From Leptospira langatensis (lineage in GTDB: Bacteria > Spirochaetota > Leptospiria > Leptospirales > Leptospiraceae): a DNA stretch of 64,000 nucleotides. The stretch's first letter is position 1. Each line of letters begins with the position of its first letter. Of the stretch, positions 34,258 through 44,500 are shown in pieces. The notes below the pieces were generated by a model that saw only the letters and a list, made by a program, of their open reading frames with translations, ran no database searches and was not told the DNA's origin. Location of the stretch: NCBI RefSeq assembly GCF_004770615.1, contig NZ_RQER01000007.1, positions 124,001-188,000 of the forward strand, given 5' to 3'. A program made the position numbers and the translations under genes.

Positions 34258-34995
34258 ATGAAATTAAGAATATGGATGATCTTAACTCTGGTTTTATCCC
34301 TGGGTTCCTTGGTATTGATCAGCCAAGAATCCTCCGAAAAAGACGCAAGGGTTTCCTTTCTGACCGGTAAGGTACAGATCCAAAAAGCGGGCAAGGGCCC
34401 TTGGACTACTTTACAAAAAGGAGATACGGCTTCTGCAGGAGATTTGATCTCCACTGGAAACGCCTCTAAGACTACTCTCTTATACAGAGGTTCCGAGTTT
34501 AAAGTATTACCAAATACTAAATTAAGGATCTCTAGTCTTTATAATGAGAACCAGAACGGAAAACTGGAAGTCCTTAGCGGATTTGCTTGGTTCCAACTCG
34601 TAAACCTGAAAGGCAAGAAATTCGAGGTAAGCACTCCTACGACGACTGCCGGGGTAAGAGGCACTGCCTTCTCCGCGTTCCATGATACGAAAAGCAAGGA
34701 CTCTTCCTTTTGCACTTGCGAAGGAAAAGTACTCATGACCGGATCAGGAGATCCTAAGGAAGGAACTCTCCAAGAGAAAGGGAACGGCGGTTACTATCCA
34801 GGAGAAGGTGGAGAACCTAAGAGAAGTACCTACGAAGGTATTATCGTAAAATTCAAATCCCTTCCCCCTTTTAAGGATCTAATGAAGAAGAATATTTCCT
34901 TGAAGAACTGTCTTTCCTGCCACACTCCGCAAGGCTGGACACCGGAAGATTCCGTTCCGAGCGACGAGACTTACGGAGGCAGCAAGGTCCCTTAA
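34258..34995 (+). CDS. FecR-domain protein with C-terminal haem-c motif
   Basis: 245 residues. Signal peptide about 1-22 (MKLRIWMILTLVLSLGSLVL). The FecR domain is about 30-160: GKVQIQKAGKGPWTTLQKGD, GDLISTGNASKTTLLYRGSEF, and the VSTPTTTAGVRGTAFSA segment typical of FecR proteins. CTC lies at 152-154. Near the end is CLSCH (218-222), a CxxCH covalent haem-binding motif in the context NISLKNCLSCHTPQGW, as in c-type cytochromes. No transmembrane or sigma-factor-binding N-terminal domain is present, so it is probably a periplasmic or surface FecR, not an anti-sigma factor. GGAG lies 8 bases upstream. Its last four bases overlap the convergent lipoprotein gene. Confidence 0.85.
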   Translation: MKLRIWMILTLVLSLGSLVLISQESSEKDARVSFLTGKVQIQKAGKGPWTTLQKGDTASAGDLISTGNASKTTLLYRGSEFKVLPNTKLRISSLYNENQNGKLEVLSGFAWFQLVNLKGKKFEVSTPTTTAGVRGTAFSAFHDTKSKDSSFCTCEGKVLMTGSGDPKEGTLQEKGNGGYYPGEGGEPKRSTYEGIIVKFKSLPPFKDLMKKNISLKNCLSCHTPQGWTPEDSVPSDETYGGSKVP

Positions 34996-37900
34996 GGACA
35001 GACGATGGTGGTCACCGGATCGGCCGCCCAGGTTCCTTGGAATTGTAATCCACCAAAGAGATACGGATAAGGTTCCGTATTCGGGATCGGAACTGTGATC
35101 AGTTTCAACTTATCCGTCGTCGACGGAAGATTACAGACCGTTCCCTTGGTAGGATGAGTGAGAGCCGCCAAATTCAAGGATTGTGGAAGAGGAACCTGAC
35201 GTAATACGTTATTCACCAGCGGTATGATCAAAGATCGGATCAATGGATCCACAACTTGGAAGATCCCCTTAGGATCCAGACCGAACGGATTATATTGCAA
35301 TCCTTCCATGATATCCAAGAAATACGACATGCTTGCCTCATCCTTATTAATCACAAGGCTCATTGCGTTCAGGTTATTGTACTGAGGAAGATTCGTAGGA
35401 TCCGGATTCACAAACGAGACGAAATTGAAATTTCCATTTCCCTTGATACTTACTCGGACTGTGTTCAAAAGATAACGGCAGGAGTTAGATGCACTGTCCG
35501 CTGCCGCAGAAGAACAAGTGGCCACACCGTTATTCGTTCCGTTCGGTCTTCTTCCGTAGATCCTTAATTCCAGATCCGTAAAGTTCACTACTAAAGTGGG
35601 GATCGCATTCGTTCCCGCGAACTTAAACTCCCCGTTCGGAGCATGGATCGCATATACATCTATGTCCACATCATCGGTTGCGCTTACGTTCTGGACCAAC
35701 AGGCTCTGGTTAGATGGATTCAATCCGACCAAAGTGGACCTACCCGGAGCAAGGATATTCAACAGAGTCCCTACCTTCACCAACTGTTGGGTCAATTGGA
35801 AGAGAGGATCGGTTCCCGCATATGCGACTATCGTATCTATAAAGGTCTTATTGATCCGAAGATTCAAGGCACCATTCTGCCAAAGACTATAAGCAGCCTG
35901 GGTCACAGTATCAGCGGTTAACGTGAGAAGTAGCCCAGGATTCGCAGCACTCTTCGAGAATGCGAACGAACTCGTCAACGGATCAGTAGAAGGAATGGGA
36001 CGAGTGCTTACGAATCCGGTCGAAAGCAAATGCCCGTGATAATTCGGATCGGAACTTGCGAGCGGACTCTTAGCGACAAGGCCCACATCCGCAGAGGAGA
36101 CCACACCCTTATTCGAACCGCTTACCTTAACCGCAGCGTCCGTTTGCGCCTTTAACTTCAGACTAAGAGGGAAATTGCTCAAAGGAGCAGGAAGATAATT
36201 CGGCAGGACCACATCCAAACCAGGATTGTTCAAAGAGAGAACGACAGCATTCAAAGTACTCGGAAGAATATTTTGGAATACGTCTCTCAGCATGACCTGG
36301 GTGATCTTAGGAGTCAAGGAAGCGGTCATCTGATTCGCGATCCCTGTTCCTATAGAGCTGATCAGATCCGCAAGCCAGTCTGTGGAAGAGACCTGGTTCA
36401 TATTGTAAACGGTCAGATTTCCGGACCATTCTGAAGTATAGAAATTCCCGGTAATCGGATCGGTAGGAGTAAACGGTGTTTTGATCTGGATCACAAAACT
36501 ACCGGTGGAGTCCACGCTTGAATTCGTCTTCGCCTGAGTTAGACGAGAAGGTTTGGTGCTAAGATTGTAGTTCAACTCAGCAGTTGCAGTGAAATAGAAA
36601 TAATTCCCTGCGGACACAGTAGCCAAGGAACTTCTATTACGAGCAACCATGGCAAGATTAATGATCGCTGTCTTACCGTTTAACTGAGCGGTAAGCTCGT
36701 TATTTGCGGTGGCCTTTAATCCTCCGTTCAAGTTATTCGAGCTTCCGGAAGTAGCTGGCATGTTCACACTAGTAATATAAACGTCTATATCGAAGTCCGA
36801 GCAGAAAGAGAAGATGAAGGTAAAACATCCATTCTGTACGAACGCTCCCGGATTTGCTCCGGATGCCCCGCAGTATCCGTCCCCGTATGTAGCGGAAGAA
36901 TCGAAGTCGGTAGCATCCCCGTAACTGCGAATATAGGTTATATTTGCGTCGCTATAATTGATACAATAGGAACTTCTCTTGGTTCCTAAAGTCGGAGAAT
37001 TAGAATAATCGAATAAAGTCTTTCCCCCAATCTTGAAATCGTTGTGGGCAAGTCTTTCCAGAAGGCCGCTGAATAACTTCAATGTCTGAGCCTCGTCAAA
37101 AACGGTGGCCGCACCTTTCGGGATCAAGGCGTAAGGAGTCGAGTTTATTTTTCCGTAATTGAAGCCAAAGCTTCGACGGAACGTTTTTCCATCCGCAGTA
37201 CTGATCAGGAATTCATATGCATTTCCGCCTTGGTATGGCTTCAATCCTGCGTTCGCACCGCTAAATGCATTCAAGTTCATGGAAGCAGCAAGAGGCGCGG
37301 TCATATCGCAAGGGGCACTGCAAATCGTATATACCGTACTAGAGTTTAAGTGTTGTAGTTTTACGGATTGGATCTGGTTCGGATTCACCGGGTTTGAGAA
37401 ACTAGCATTCAGGTTCAATACAATGGTGCCTGGAGTTGCATCCGCAAATGTAAGATCCTTTACGCTATTTCCGGGACCGACAGCGGTTCCGTTCAAGGTC
37501 ATGCTAATGAGATAATCCGGCTCCGTAGTGAAGGTTATCGTATAAGGTTGGAGATTTCCTCCTTCCAAACCTTTGGAAGCGCTAGTAAGAGTTAGCTTAT
37601 AAGTAGTATTCGGTTTTAGTTCCCGATACGGATCGAAGATCAATCTACCGCCTGATTTCCAATAAAAGACTCCTCCCTTATTTCCGGAAGGCCCAGGCAA
37701 GGCGGTGCCGCTATTCTCTGTCAGGACAAAATCAGTCTGCACAGTGGAGGTAACCATCGGTTCCGAGAAAACTATCTCCAAACTCTTATAACGATCTACC
37801 TGAGCCAGATTGGCCAGATTGAGGATTGCCTGAGGCCCTGCAGTTCCGAAGTCCACAGGAAGTTGGACGGGAGTATCCGTTTCTGTATAAGTTACTTGGT

Positions 37901-38087
37901 TGGAAGAGCCGGGGACCTTTCCACCGGAATCGATTGGGATCCCTATAGATGAGAAGAAGGAGTCGAGCATGCTGCCGCCCTTCTGGGTTCCGCCGCATCC
38001 AGAAAATATAAGTAGAGCGATCAGACCTGCTGTTACAACAGTCCATTTACGCGCAAAACGATTTAAAATACCCACACCGATCTTCAT
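34992..38087 (-). CDS. Large lipoprotein: Ig-like domain plus BPI/TULIP-like module (paralogue 1)
   Basis: 1031 residues with a lipoprotein signal ending FSGC (C31), so lipid-anchored outside the inner membrane. A Big_5-type Ig-like domain is at about 95-190 (LEIVFSEPM, then FDPYRELKPNTTYKLTLTSA). From about 325 the layout resembles the two-barrel BPI/LBP/CETP fold. The first barrel ends in a long helix (WLADLISSIGTGIANQ, 571 on). The second starts with TADTVTQAAYSLWQNGALNL (725 on), matching the BPI pattern of a helix then 'GAL.L'. It closes with IIPLVNNVLRQVPLPQSLNL and a final FGGLQF, as BPI closes. This is similarity by eye to a remembered family and needs structure prediction. It is about 70% like the next gene. 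Cys pairs suggest disulfides. Confidence 0.7.
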   Translation of the reverse strand: MKIGVGILNRFARKWTVVTAGLIALLIFSGCGGTQKGGSMLDSFFSSIGIPIDSGGKVPGSSNQVTYTETDTPVQLPVDFGTAGPQAILNLANLAQVDRYKSLEIVFSEPMVTSTVQTDFVLTENSGTALPGPSGNKGGVFYWKSGGRLIFDPYRELKPNTTYKLTLTSASKGLEGGNLQPYTITFTTEPDYLISMTLNGTAVGPGNSVKDLTFADATPGTIVLNLNASFSNPVNPNQIQSVKLQHLNSSTVYTICSAPCDMTAPLAASMNLNAFSGANAGLKPYQGGNAYEFLISTADGKTFRRSFGFNYGKINSTPYALIPKGAATVFDEAQTLKLFSGLLERLAHNDFKIGGKTLFDYSNSPTLGTKRSSYCINYSDANITYIRSYGDATDFDSSATYGDGYCGASGANPGAFVQNGCFTFIFSFCSDFDIDVYITSVNMPATSGSSNNLNGGLKATANNELTAQLNGKTAIINLAMVARNRSSLATVSAGNYFYFTATAELNYNLSTKPSRLTQAKTNSSVDSTGSFVIQIKTPFTPTDPITGNFYTSEWSGNLTVYNMNQVSSTDWLADLISSIGTGIANQMTASLTPKITQVMLRDVFQNILPSTLNAVVLSLNNPGLDVVLPNYLPAPLSNFPLSLKLKAQTDAAVKVSGSNKGVVSSADVGLVAKSPLASSDPNYHGHLLSTGFVSTRPIPSTDPLTSSFAFSKSAANPGLLLTLTADTVTQAAYSLWQNGALNLRINKTFIDTIVAYAGTDPLFQLTQQLVKVGTLLNILAPGRSTLVGLNPSNQSLLVQNVSATDDVDIDVYAIHAPNGEFKFAGTNAIPTLVVNFTDLELRIYGRRPNGTNNGVATCSSAAADSASNSCRYLLNTVRVSIKGNGNFNFVSFVNPDPTNLPQYNNLNAMSLVINKDEASMSYFLDIMEGLQYNPFGLDPKGIFQVVDPLIRSLIIPLVNNVLRQVPLPQSLNLAALTHPTKGTVCNLPSTTDKLKLITVPIPNTEPYPYLFGGLQFQGTWAADPVTTIVCP

Positions 38088-38169
38088 CTTTTCTCTCCAG
38101 TTCTATATGTATCATATCGTATGCAGTTCGGTTAAGGCAGACAATCCCGTCGGATCGCCCTCTTTAACC

Positions 38170-38209
38170 TCAGGCCTTTTCCTTCCCTTAAGTAGAAGGT
38201 CAGGCCTTT
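38170..38209. promoter_or_regulatory. Direct repeat TCAGGCCTTT upstream of lipoprotein paralogue 1
   Basis: TCAGGCCTTT at 38170-38179 and again at 38200-38209, exactly 30 bases apart (about three helical turns). The core AGGCCT is a palindrome. The repeats lie 83-122 bases upstream of the gene start, a fair position for a regulator binding cooperatively. The rest of the 249-base gap between the two paralogues shows nothing else I can support. Confidence 0.4.
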
Positions 38210-38336
38210 AAAGGGTCATTTTCAATTTCAGGAGAAAATTGATACAGATCGTTTCTATCTAGTTCCTTCTTCCTTCTATAAACTCATCCTCATTCTAATA
38301 CTTCACTACTCTATAATTTATATTTTCATCATACTA

Positions 38337-41300
38337 TTAAGGACAAGAGATCGCAGACCCCGGATTGGAAGCTGCCGCTCCTTGGAATTGTAACCCGCCG
38401 AACAAATAAGGGTACGGCTGAGAAGTCGGAACAGGGATCGTGATCAGTTTCAACTTATCGGTGGTGGACGAAAGAACGCAAGGAGTCCCATTCGTCGGGT
38501 GAGTGATCGCCGCCAAAGGTAGATTCTGGGGTAGAGGGACTTGACGCAATACGTTGTTCACCAAAGGAATGATAAGAGAACGGATCAGAGGATCCACTAC
38601 TTGGAAGATACCATTCGGATCCAAACCGAAAGGATTATATTGGCTTCCTTCTAAGATGTCTAAGGTATAAGACATACTCGCCTCATCCTTCTTGATCACC
38701 AGACTTAAAGCGTTCAAGTTATTGTATTGAGGCTTGTTCGTAGGATCCGGGTTCACGAAAGGAATAAAGTTGAAGGAACCGTCCCCCTTGATGCTTACTC
38801 TCACAGTATTCAAAAGATAACGACAGGAGTTCGCAGCACTATCCGCAGCCGCAGAGGAACAAGTAAGAGAACTAAGCACTGGATATCCGATCTGAGTTCC
38901 GTTCGGCCTTCTTCCGTAGATCCTTAATTCCAGATCCGTAAAGTTCACAACAAGAGTCGGCAATTGGGCCGCACTTCCCACAAACTTGAACTCGCCGTTC
39001 GGTGCATGGATCGCATATACGTCTATGTCCACTTCGTCAGTAGAACTCACGTTAGTCACAAGCTTAGTAGGATCACTTGGGTTCAAACCAACCAATGTGG
39101 ATCTGCCCGGAGCAAGGATATTCAAAAGAGTTCCCACTTGAACTAACTGTTGGGTCAACTGGAAGAGAGGATCACTTCCCGCATAAGCTTCTATCGTATT
39201 GATAAATGCCTTGTTGATCCGCAGATTCAAGGCACCGTTCTGCCAGAGACTATAGGCAGCCTGGGTCACGGTGTCCGCATTCAAAGTAAGAAGGAGTCCA
39301 GGATTCGCATTACTATTTGCGAATGCGTAGCTCTTAGGCGGAGTAGCTGCGGCAGCCGGCTTAGTGCTTACGAATCCGGTCGCTAATTGATGCCCATGGT
39401 AGTTCGGATCGCTTGATGCCAGAGGGGTCTTAGCCACCAATGATACGCTCGCAGAGGTCAGGATCCCTTTATTGGTTCCATCCGATTTCACCACGGCGTC
39501 GTTTTGCGCCATTAAACGAAGGGAAAGCGGAAAGCTACTTAAAGGAGCAGGGAGATAATCCGGCAGAGTGATATCCAGACCCGGATTGTTCAAAGACACG
39601 AGCACAGCATTCATCGCTGCAACGGAGATCCTTTGGATAAAGTCTCTGAGCATACTCTGGGTGATATAAGGAGTAGCCTGAGGAACTGCGTTATTCGCAA
39701 CGCTTTCAGTAATCGGAGAGAGCCATGACCCAAGAGTATCCGTCGCAGCGAGAAGAGTTACTCCTGCAACAGTCAGGTTATTTGTCCACTCAGAGACGTA
39801 GAAATTCCCAGTGATACTATCCGAAGGAGTATACGGAGTATTGATATTGATCGCGATATTCCCGGAAGAATCAAAAGTAGCCGTGGATTTTGCACGAGCT
39901 AGTCTGGAAGTGTAAGGCGCGCTATTATTCAGGGTTGCAGTAGTAGAGAATGCGTATGTATCACCATTTCCTAATAAACAAGCAAGTCCCGTACAATCAT
40001 GAGAATAACCTACAGGTACGAGACCTACAACCGCCCTCTTTCCGTTTAAGTCGATCCCTAAAACCCCGTCCGCCTGCACATAGATGGAGTCGGTAATATT
40101 CGAAGTACTGTCCGGCGCAAGAGAAGGAACACTTACACTAGTAAGATATGTATCCAAATACATGGGAAGATCCCCAGCAAAACTTGCAACAATCGAAAAC
40201 GCGCCTGGATTACCTGCGGCTCCACAATAACCGTTTCCATATTGGCCAGTCATATCGCCGTACGATTGAATATAGTTTACGGTGATTGGAAAATCGTTCG
40301 CAGTGATAGACCAGAAATCGATGCATCTGCGGTCAGAAGTATTTCCATCCCCGTTCGGGTCGTTAAGAGGGGTCACACTGCTAGTGGTAGGAGTTCCTGC
40401 ATAATCGTTGAAAGTCTTGGAGTTGATCTTATAGTCCGCATGTACGAACTTCTCCAGGATCTTAGCGAATAAGTTCAGAGTTTGGGCCTGATCGAAAACC
40501 GCTGCGGCAGCACTCGTTACCAGTCCGTATGGGTTCGTATTTACTTTTCCATAATTGAAACCGAAGCTGCGAGTGAATACTTTTCCGTTCGCTGTCTTGA
40601 TCTCAAACCAATAGGCATTCCCTCCTTGGTATGGCTTCAATCCGGCAGTCGTTCCACTAAAAGAGTTCAGATTCAAACTGGAAGCAAGAGGTGCAGTCAT
40701 ATCACAAGGAGAAGCTGCGCAGATCACATATTCTTGGGTAGAATTCAAATGCTTTAATTTAATGCTCTGGATCTGATTCGCACCGCTAACCGGATTGGCA
40801 AAACTTGCAGTCAAATTCATTGCAATCGTTCCAGGAGTCGCGTCGGAGTATGTTAGATCCTTAGTGCCGTTCGCAGGGCCGATCGCAGTTCCATTCAAAC
40901 TAGCGGAAACCAGATAGTCCGGCTCCGTGGTAAACTGCACCGTATAAGGTTGCAAATTCCCACCCTCTAAGGCTTGCGATGCTCCGGTTAAGGTTAATTG
41001 ATAAGTAGTATTCGGTTTCAGTTCTCTATACGGATCGAAAACCAATCTACCACCCGATTTCCAATAGAATACTCCACCCTTTTGAGAGGCAGGTCCCGGA
41101 AGAGAAGCAAACGTACTAGGGCCCGTTTGCTCTTGCAAAACAAAATCCGAATTCACGGTGGATTGGGTCATAGGTTCGGAGAAAACGATCTCCAGACTTT
41201 TATAACGATCCACTTGAGTTAAAGAAGCCAGGTTAAGAAGAGCTTGAGGACCTGCGGTACCAAAATCAACAGGAAGGACTGCAGGCTGATCCGTGTCTTG

Positions 41301-41477
41301 GTAAGGAGCGATAGAACCGCTAGTAGGCATGGTTCCTCCCCCACCTACAGCAATCCCCAAAGATGCAAAGATCGAATCGGTTAGACTTCCGCCCTTTGTG
41401 CCGCCGCAACCGATCAAGGTAGCAAACATAACAAAAATTGCAAGTAAGGATCTCAGCAGATTTTTCATAATAAACAT
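38337..41477 (-). CDS. Large lipoprotein: Ig-like domain plus BPI/TULIP-like module (paralogue 2)
   Basis: 1046 residues, a tandem paralogue of the preceding protein with the same architecture: lipobox TLIGC (C24), Ig-like domain about 90-190, then the putative double barrel. Conserved blocks include ADTVTQAAYSLWQNGALNLR, the IDVYAIHAPNGEFKF segment, and the closing VDPLIRSLIIPLVNN...VPLPQ. The greatest divergence is at about 355-470 (the tip of the first putative barrel), where insertions and Cys positions differ; this would be expected for ligand or partner specificity. Start at ATG 41477; another ATG is three codons in. It lies 37 bases after the 1253-residue lipoprotein gene, so the two are probably co-transcribed. 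Confidence 0.7.
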   Translation of the reverse strand: MFIMKNLLRSLLAIFVMFATLIGCGGTKGGSLTDSIFASLGIAVGGGGTMPTSGSIAPYQDTDQPAVLPVDFGTAGPQALLNLASLTQVDRYKSLEIVFSEPMTQSTVNSDFVLQEQTGPSTFASLPGPASQKGGVFYWKSGGRLVFDPYRELKPNTTYQLTLTGASQALEGGNLQPYTVQFTTEPDYLVSASLNGTAIGPANGTKDLTYSDATPGTIAMNLTASFANPVSGANQIQSIKLKHLNSTQEYVICAASPCDMTAPLASSLNLNSFSGTTAGLKPYQGGNAYWFEIKTANGKVFTRSFGFNYGKVNTNPYGLVTSAAAAVFDQAQTLNLFAKILEKFVHADYKINSKTFNDYAGTPTTSSVTPLNDPNGDGNTSDRRCIDFWSITANDFPITVNYIQSYGDMTGQYGNGYCGAAGNPGAFSIVASFAGDLPMYLDTYLTSVSVPSLAPDSTSNITDSIYVQADGVLGIDLNGKRAVVGLVPVGYSHDCTGLACLLGNGDTYAFSTTATLNNSAPYTSRLARAKSTATFDSSGNIAININTPYTPSDSITGNFYVSEWTNNLTVAGVTLLAATDTLGSWLSPITESVANNAVPQATPYITQSMLRDFIQRISVAAMNAVLVSLNNPGLDITLPDYLPAPLSSFPLSLRLMAQNDAVVKSDGTNKGILTSASVSLVAKTPLASSDPNYHGHQLATGFVSTKPAAAATPPKSYAFANSNANPGLLLTLNADTVTQAAYSLWQNGALNLRINKAFINTIEAYAGSDPLFQLTQQLVQVGTLLNILAPGRSTLVGLNPSDPTKLVTNVSSTDEVDIDVYAIHAPNGEFKFVGSAAQLPTLVVNFTDLELRIYGRRPNGTQIGYPVLSSLTCSSAAADSAANSCRYLLNTVRVSIKGDGSFNFIPFVNPDPTNKPQYNNLNALSLVIKKDEASMSYTLDILEGSQYNPFGLDPNGIFQVVDPLIRSLIIPLVNNVLRQVPLPQNLPLAAITHPTNGTPCVLSSTTDKLKLITIPVPTSQPYPYLFGGLQFQGAAASNPGSAISCP

Positions 41478-41514
41478 TTCTATCAGATCTTCCTGTTTCT
41501 TATTTCTATCTTTT

Positions 41515-44500
41515 TCATCTTAAAGAGAATATTGCGTTCAAATCGTCCCAATAGGTGGACGTAGGCTGATTATCATTCCAGTTGTCATAGAAGAAGGCAT
41601 CCTCGCCGGAGAAGCGACGGCCTTTCTCATAAATATCGCCGAACAACCCGATGAGGGTCCCAGCAGAATACAGGAAGGCTCGATTGTCCATAAATGGGGT
41701 CTGGATCATATTAGATCTTAAGAGGACCTTCGTATTTTGGAATAGATCCGCCACGGTGTAATGAGGCGCCATATAGGCGTGATTTTCCATATAGGTGAAG
41801 AAACTTCCCGGTTTGCCCATTTGATAACCGGTAGCATACAAGCTCTTTCCATAAGGAGCCATAGCATCCAGAACAGGAGGAAGACTCGTGGAAAGGATAT
41901 CGGAAATCGTATACGTCCGAATATATCCCGGAGGAGCCGGATCATCCTTATACAAGAGAGAAGAGAGAAGATCCAGAGTATTGGTTACATCAGTAGCAGT
42001 GATCTGGATATCCAACAAGAGATCCAGTAAGAAGTCCAAGGAGCGCACCAAGGACCAACCGGAAGTCTTGGAAACATAGTCCCTCATTCTTCTCACGAGA
42101 TCGTCTATCTTGCTCCAAGAAGAGTCATAGAGATTATTGCGAGGCATCGCATCGTAATTATCCGCAATCCGAACAGTCAACCAATCGAAGGCCACATCGA
42201 CGGAGAATTGATTCGGACAGTTCGTGTCGAAGTTCGCCTTTCCACCGCAATCGGACCATAGCTTGGTCTCTCCCAAAATGAGTTGAAGGCCACTCATGAT
42301 CTGGTCCCTAGCATCCGTCTTATTCGGATCCCCCAGATTCGTGGTGAAAGTAATGAGTCCGGAAAGAATATCAGTTTTACTTAATAGATCTAAGGGACCG
42401 TCTGTCATCCGGTTCCGATCGTTTGTTTCGTTACCGCTTCCATCCAAAGCGTTTCCTTCGATCAGAACGCTCAAAAGACTTCTATAATTCTTGGAAGGCT
42501 TATATTCTACAGGAGTAGCTGCTCCGTTTCGGATCCCGGAACCGATCCCCACTGTGCGGATCTGATTGAAAGAAGGAGTCGCAGGTAGATTATTCCCCGT
42601 TACCGCAGTGGTATCCGGTCCGTAAAACAAATACGGTCTGGAGAAAATCTCCGCCAGATTTGTGAAGACTTTGTACGGATTGTTTCCGGCAGCACGGTTA
42701 GCAGGGATCTTAGCATCATCTCCCAATGCCTTCGCCAGTGCCACGATGAACGGAGTCAGACGATTTCGGTTAGTCCAGTTCGGATCAGAAGGGGTCGCAG
42801 ATGTAGAAGGAACATCCGCAGTTCCTAAGAAACCGAGTTGCTTGATCACGCCTGCGTTCTGAGAGATCGTAGGAGGGATCATTCCGTAAGCGGTAGTAGG
42901 ATCCGGGATCAAAAGAGGGAATAACGCTGAATACACCGCAGTTACTTGGAAAACATCATCCCCAGCCAATCCGTATCCCCAACCTTCCATGAAGAAGACT
43001 GAGTCCGCCGGAATATTGGAGATATCCTGTAAATCGGTTCCCATCACTTCCCATGGACCGTTCTGGCTTCCGGAGAAGGATTTAATCGGAGTTCCCTTCT
43101 TCTGCCAATAGCCATTATAGTTTGTGCAATTGTCTTTGGTAGGAGCACAATTCGGAGAAAGATTCATCATTCCCAGGATCCCGTTCCCGATCGCTGTAAT
43201 GAACAAGGCCTCTTCATATGTAACTGTTGCTGCCAATTTAGCTCTCACAGGCAAGACTGCTACAAAGCGTTTCTCATAGAGAAGCCATTGCAAATTCCGA
43301 TAAAAAGCCTCTTCTGCAGTGGCAACTTGGATCGGAGCAGAAATAGTCTCCGGAATACTGTAAATTCCCTTGGTGGCTCCCGGATTTGCAGTGGCAGGAT
43401 TCGTAGCACCTTCTTGGGAACCTCCCATATAGATCCTACATTCTGTCTCGATTGCAGTAGCTGCATTAGTGACAGCCGTGCCATTCGGATTCGGATCGCA
43501 GGCCAAGCGAGTGGATGAGGTCATTCCTGTACGAGGAATTACTTGGATATAATACTGAGAAGTCTTCCAGGTTGGCTGGTATTGAAGGAGATTACCATTA
43601 GGCGCAATCGGATTTCCGCCAGAATCTGTTTGGCTATAATAAGGACCATAGCCTTCCAGAGTGACTTTTACGATCCAATCCAGCATCCAAGGAACTGTCT
43701 TATTGTACACCTTATCGAATTGGGATTCATTTAAAGCTGCAGTTCCGGTAGAAGTATCCGTGATCGGAAGAGTTACTCCTCTAGACGGGGCCTCTAAAAT
43801 AGAAAGTACCCTTGTATTGAATCCGATACGGTAAACATCCGCGCTAGCAGGGCCGGTATCAGGTGTCTCGTCCCGGAACACTTTCGTATTTCCAGTCGCT
43901 CCTCCGGTCCTACTATTTTCTGTAATATTCTTAAAATTGAAATTATCAGAAGAACCGATGATGGAGCCCAGGCTGAACATTGCGTCGCCCAGAGTCAACT
44001 CTCCGCCAGTAGTCACAGAACCTGTGTCGGTCAATGCGTTATTCTGGGTTTGGGTGCCTGTTGGGTTCCATCTAAAACCGTAATTATTTGCGAGAGTTAA
44101 GACGATGAACAAGCTCTCCAAAGAAGAAAGTGGACGACTGTCCACATCGGTTTGACGGTTTCGCCCATCTCCATCGAATTGAAGAAGATCGCGGAATGTC
44201 TGGCTGGAGCCGGTGGAATTTCTCATGAAATCCAAAGTATATGCGTTTTTAGCAGTCTCCTTAAGAACGTTAACCGTCACGTCACCTGCAGGAAAGATGA
44301 GAGCTTTGATCACGCCAAAAAGATCTCTCAACATGGTCTCCAGTTCTGCCGGATGCAAAGTGCCCCCAGGAGAATTATATGCCGCATTCGTAGAGTATTC
44401 GTTCGGAGTAGGCTCTCCGGCAGAATTTACTGTGAAGAAATTCTCAGCATGTACAATGAATTGTTTAAAGGAAGTCTGAGGAGTAAGCTCGTCGGCAAAA

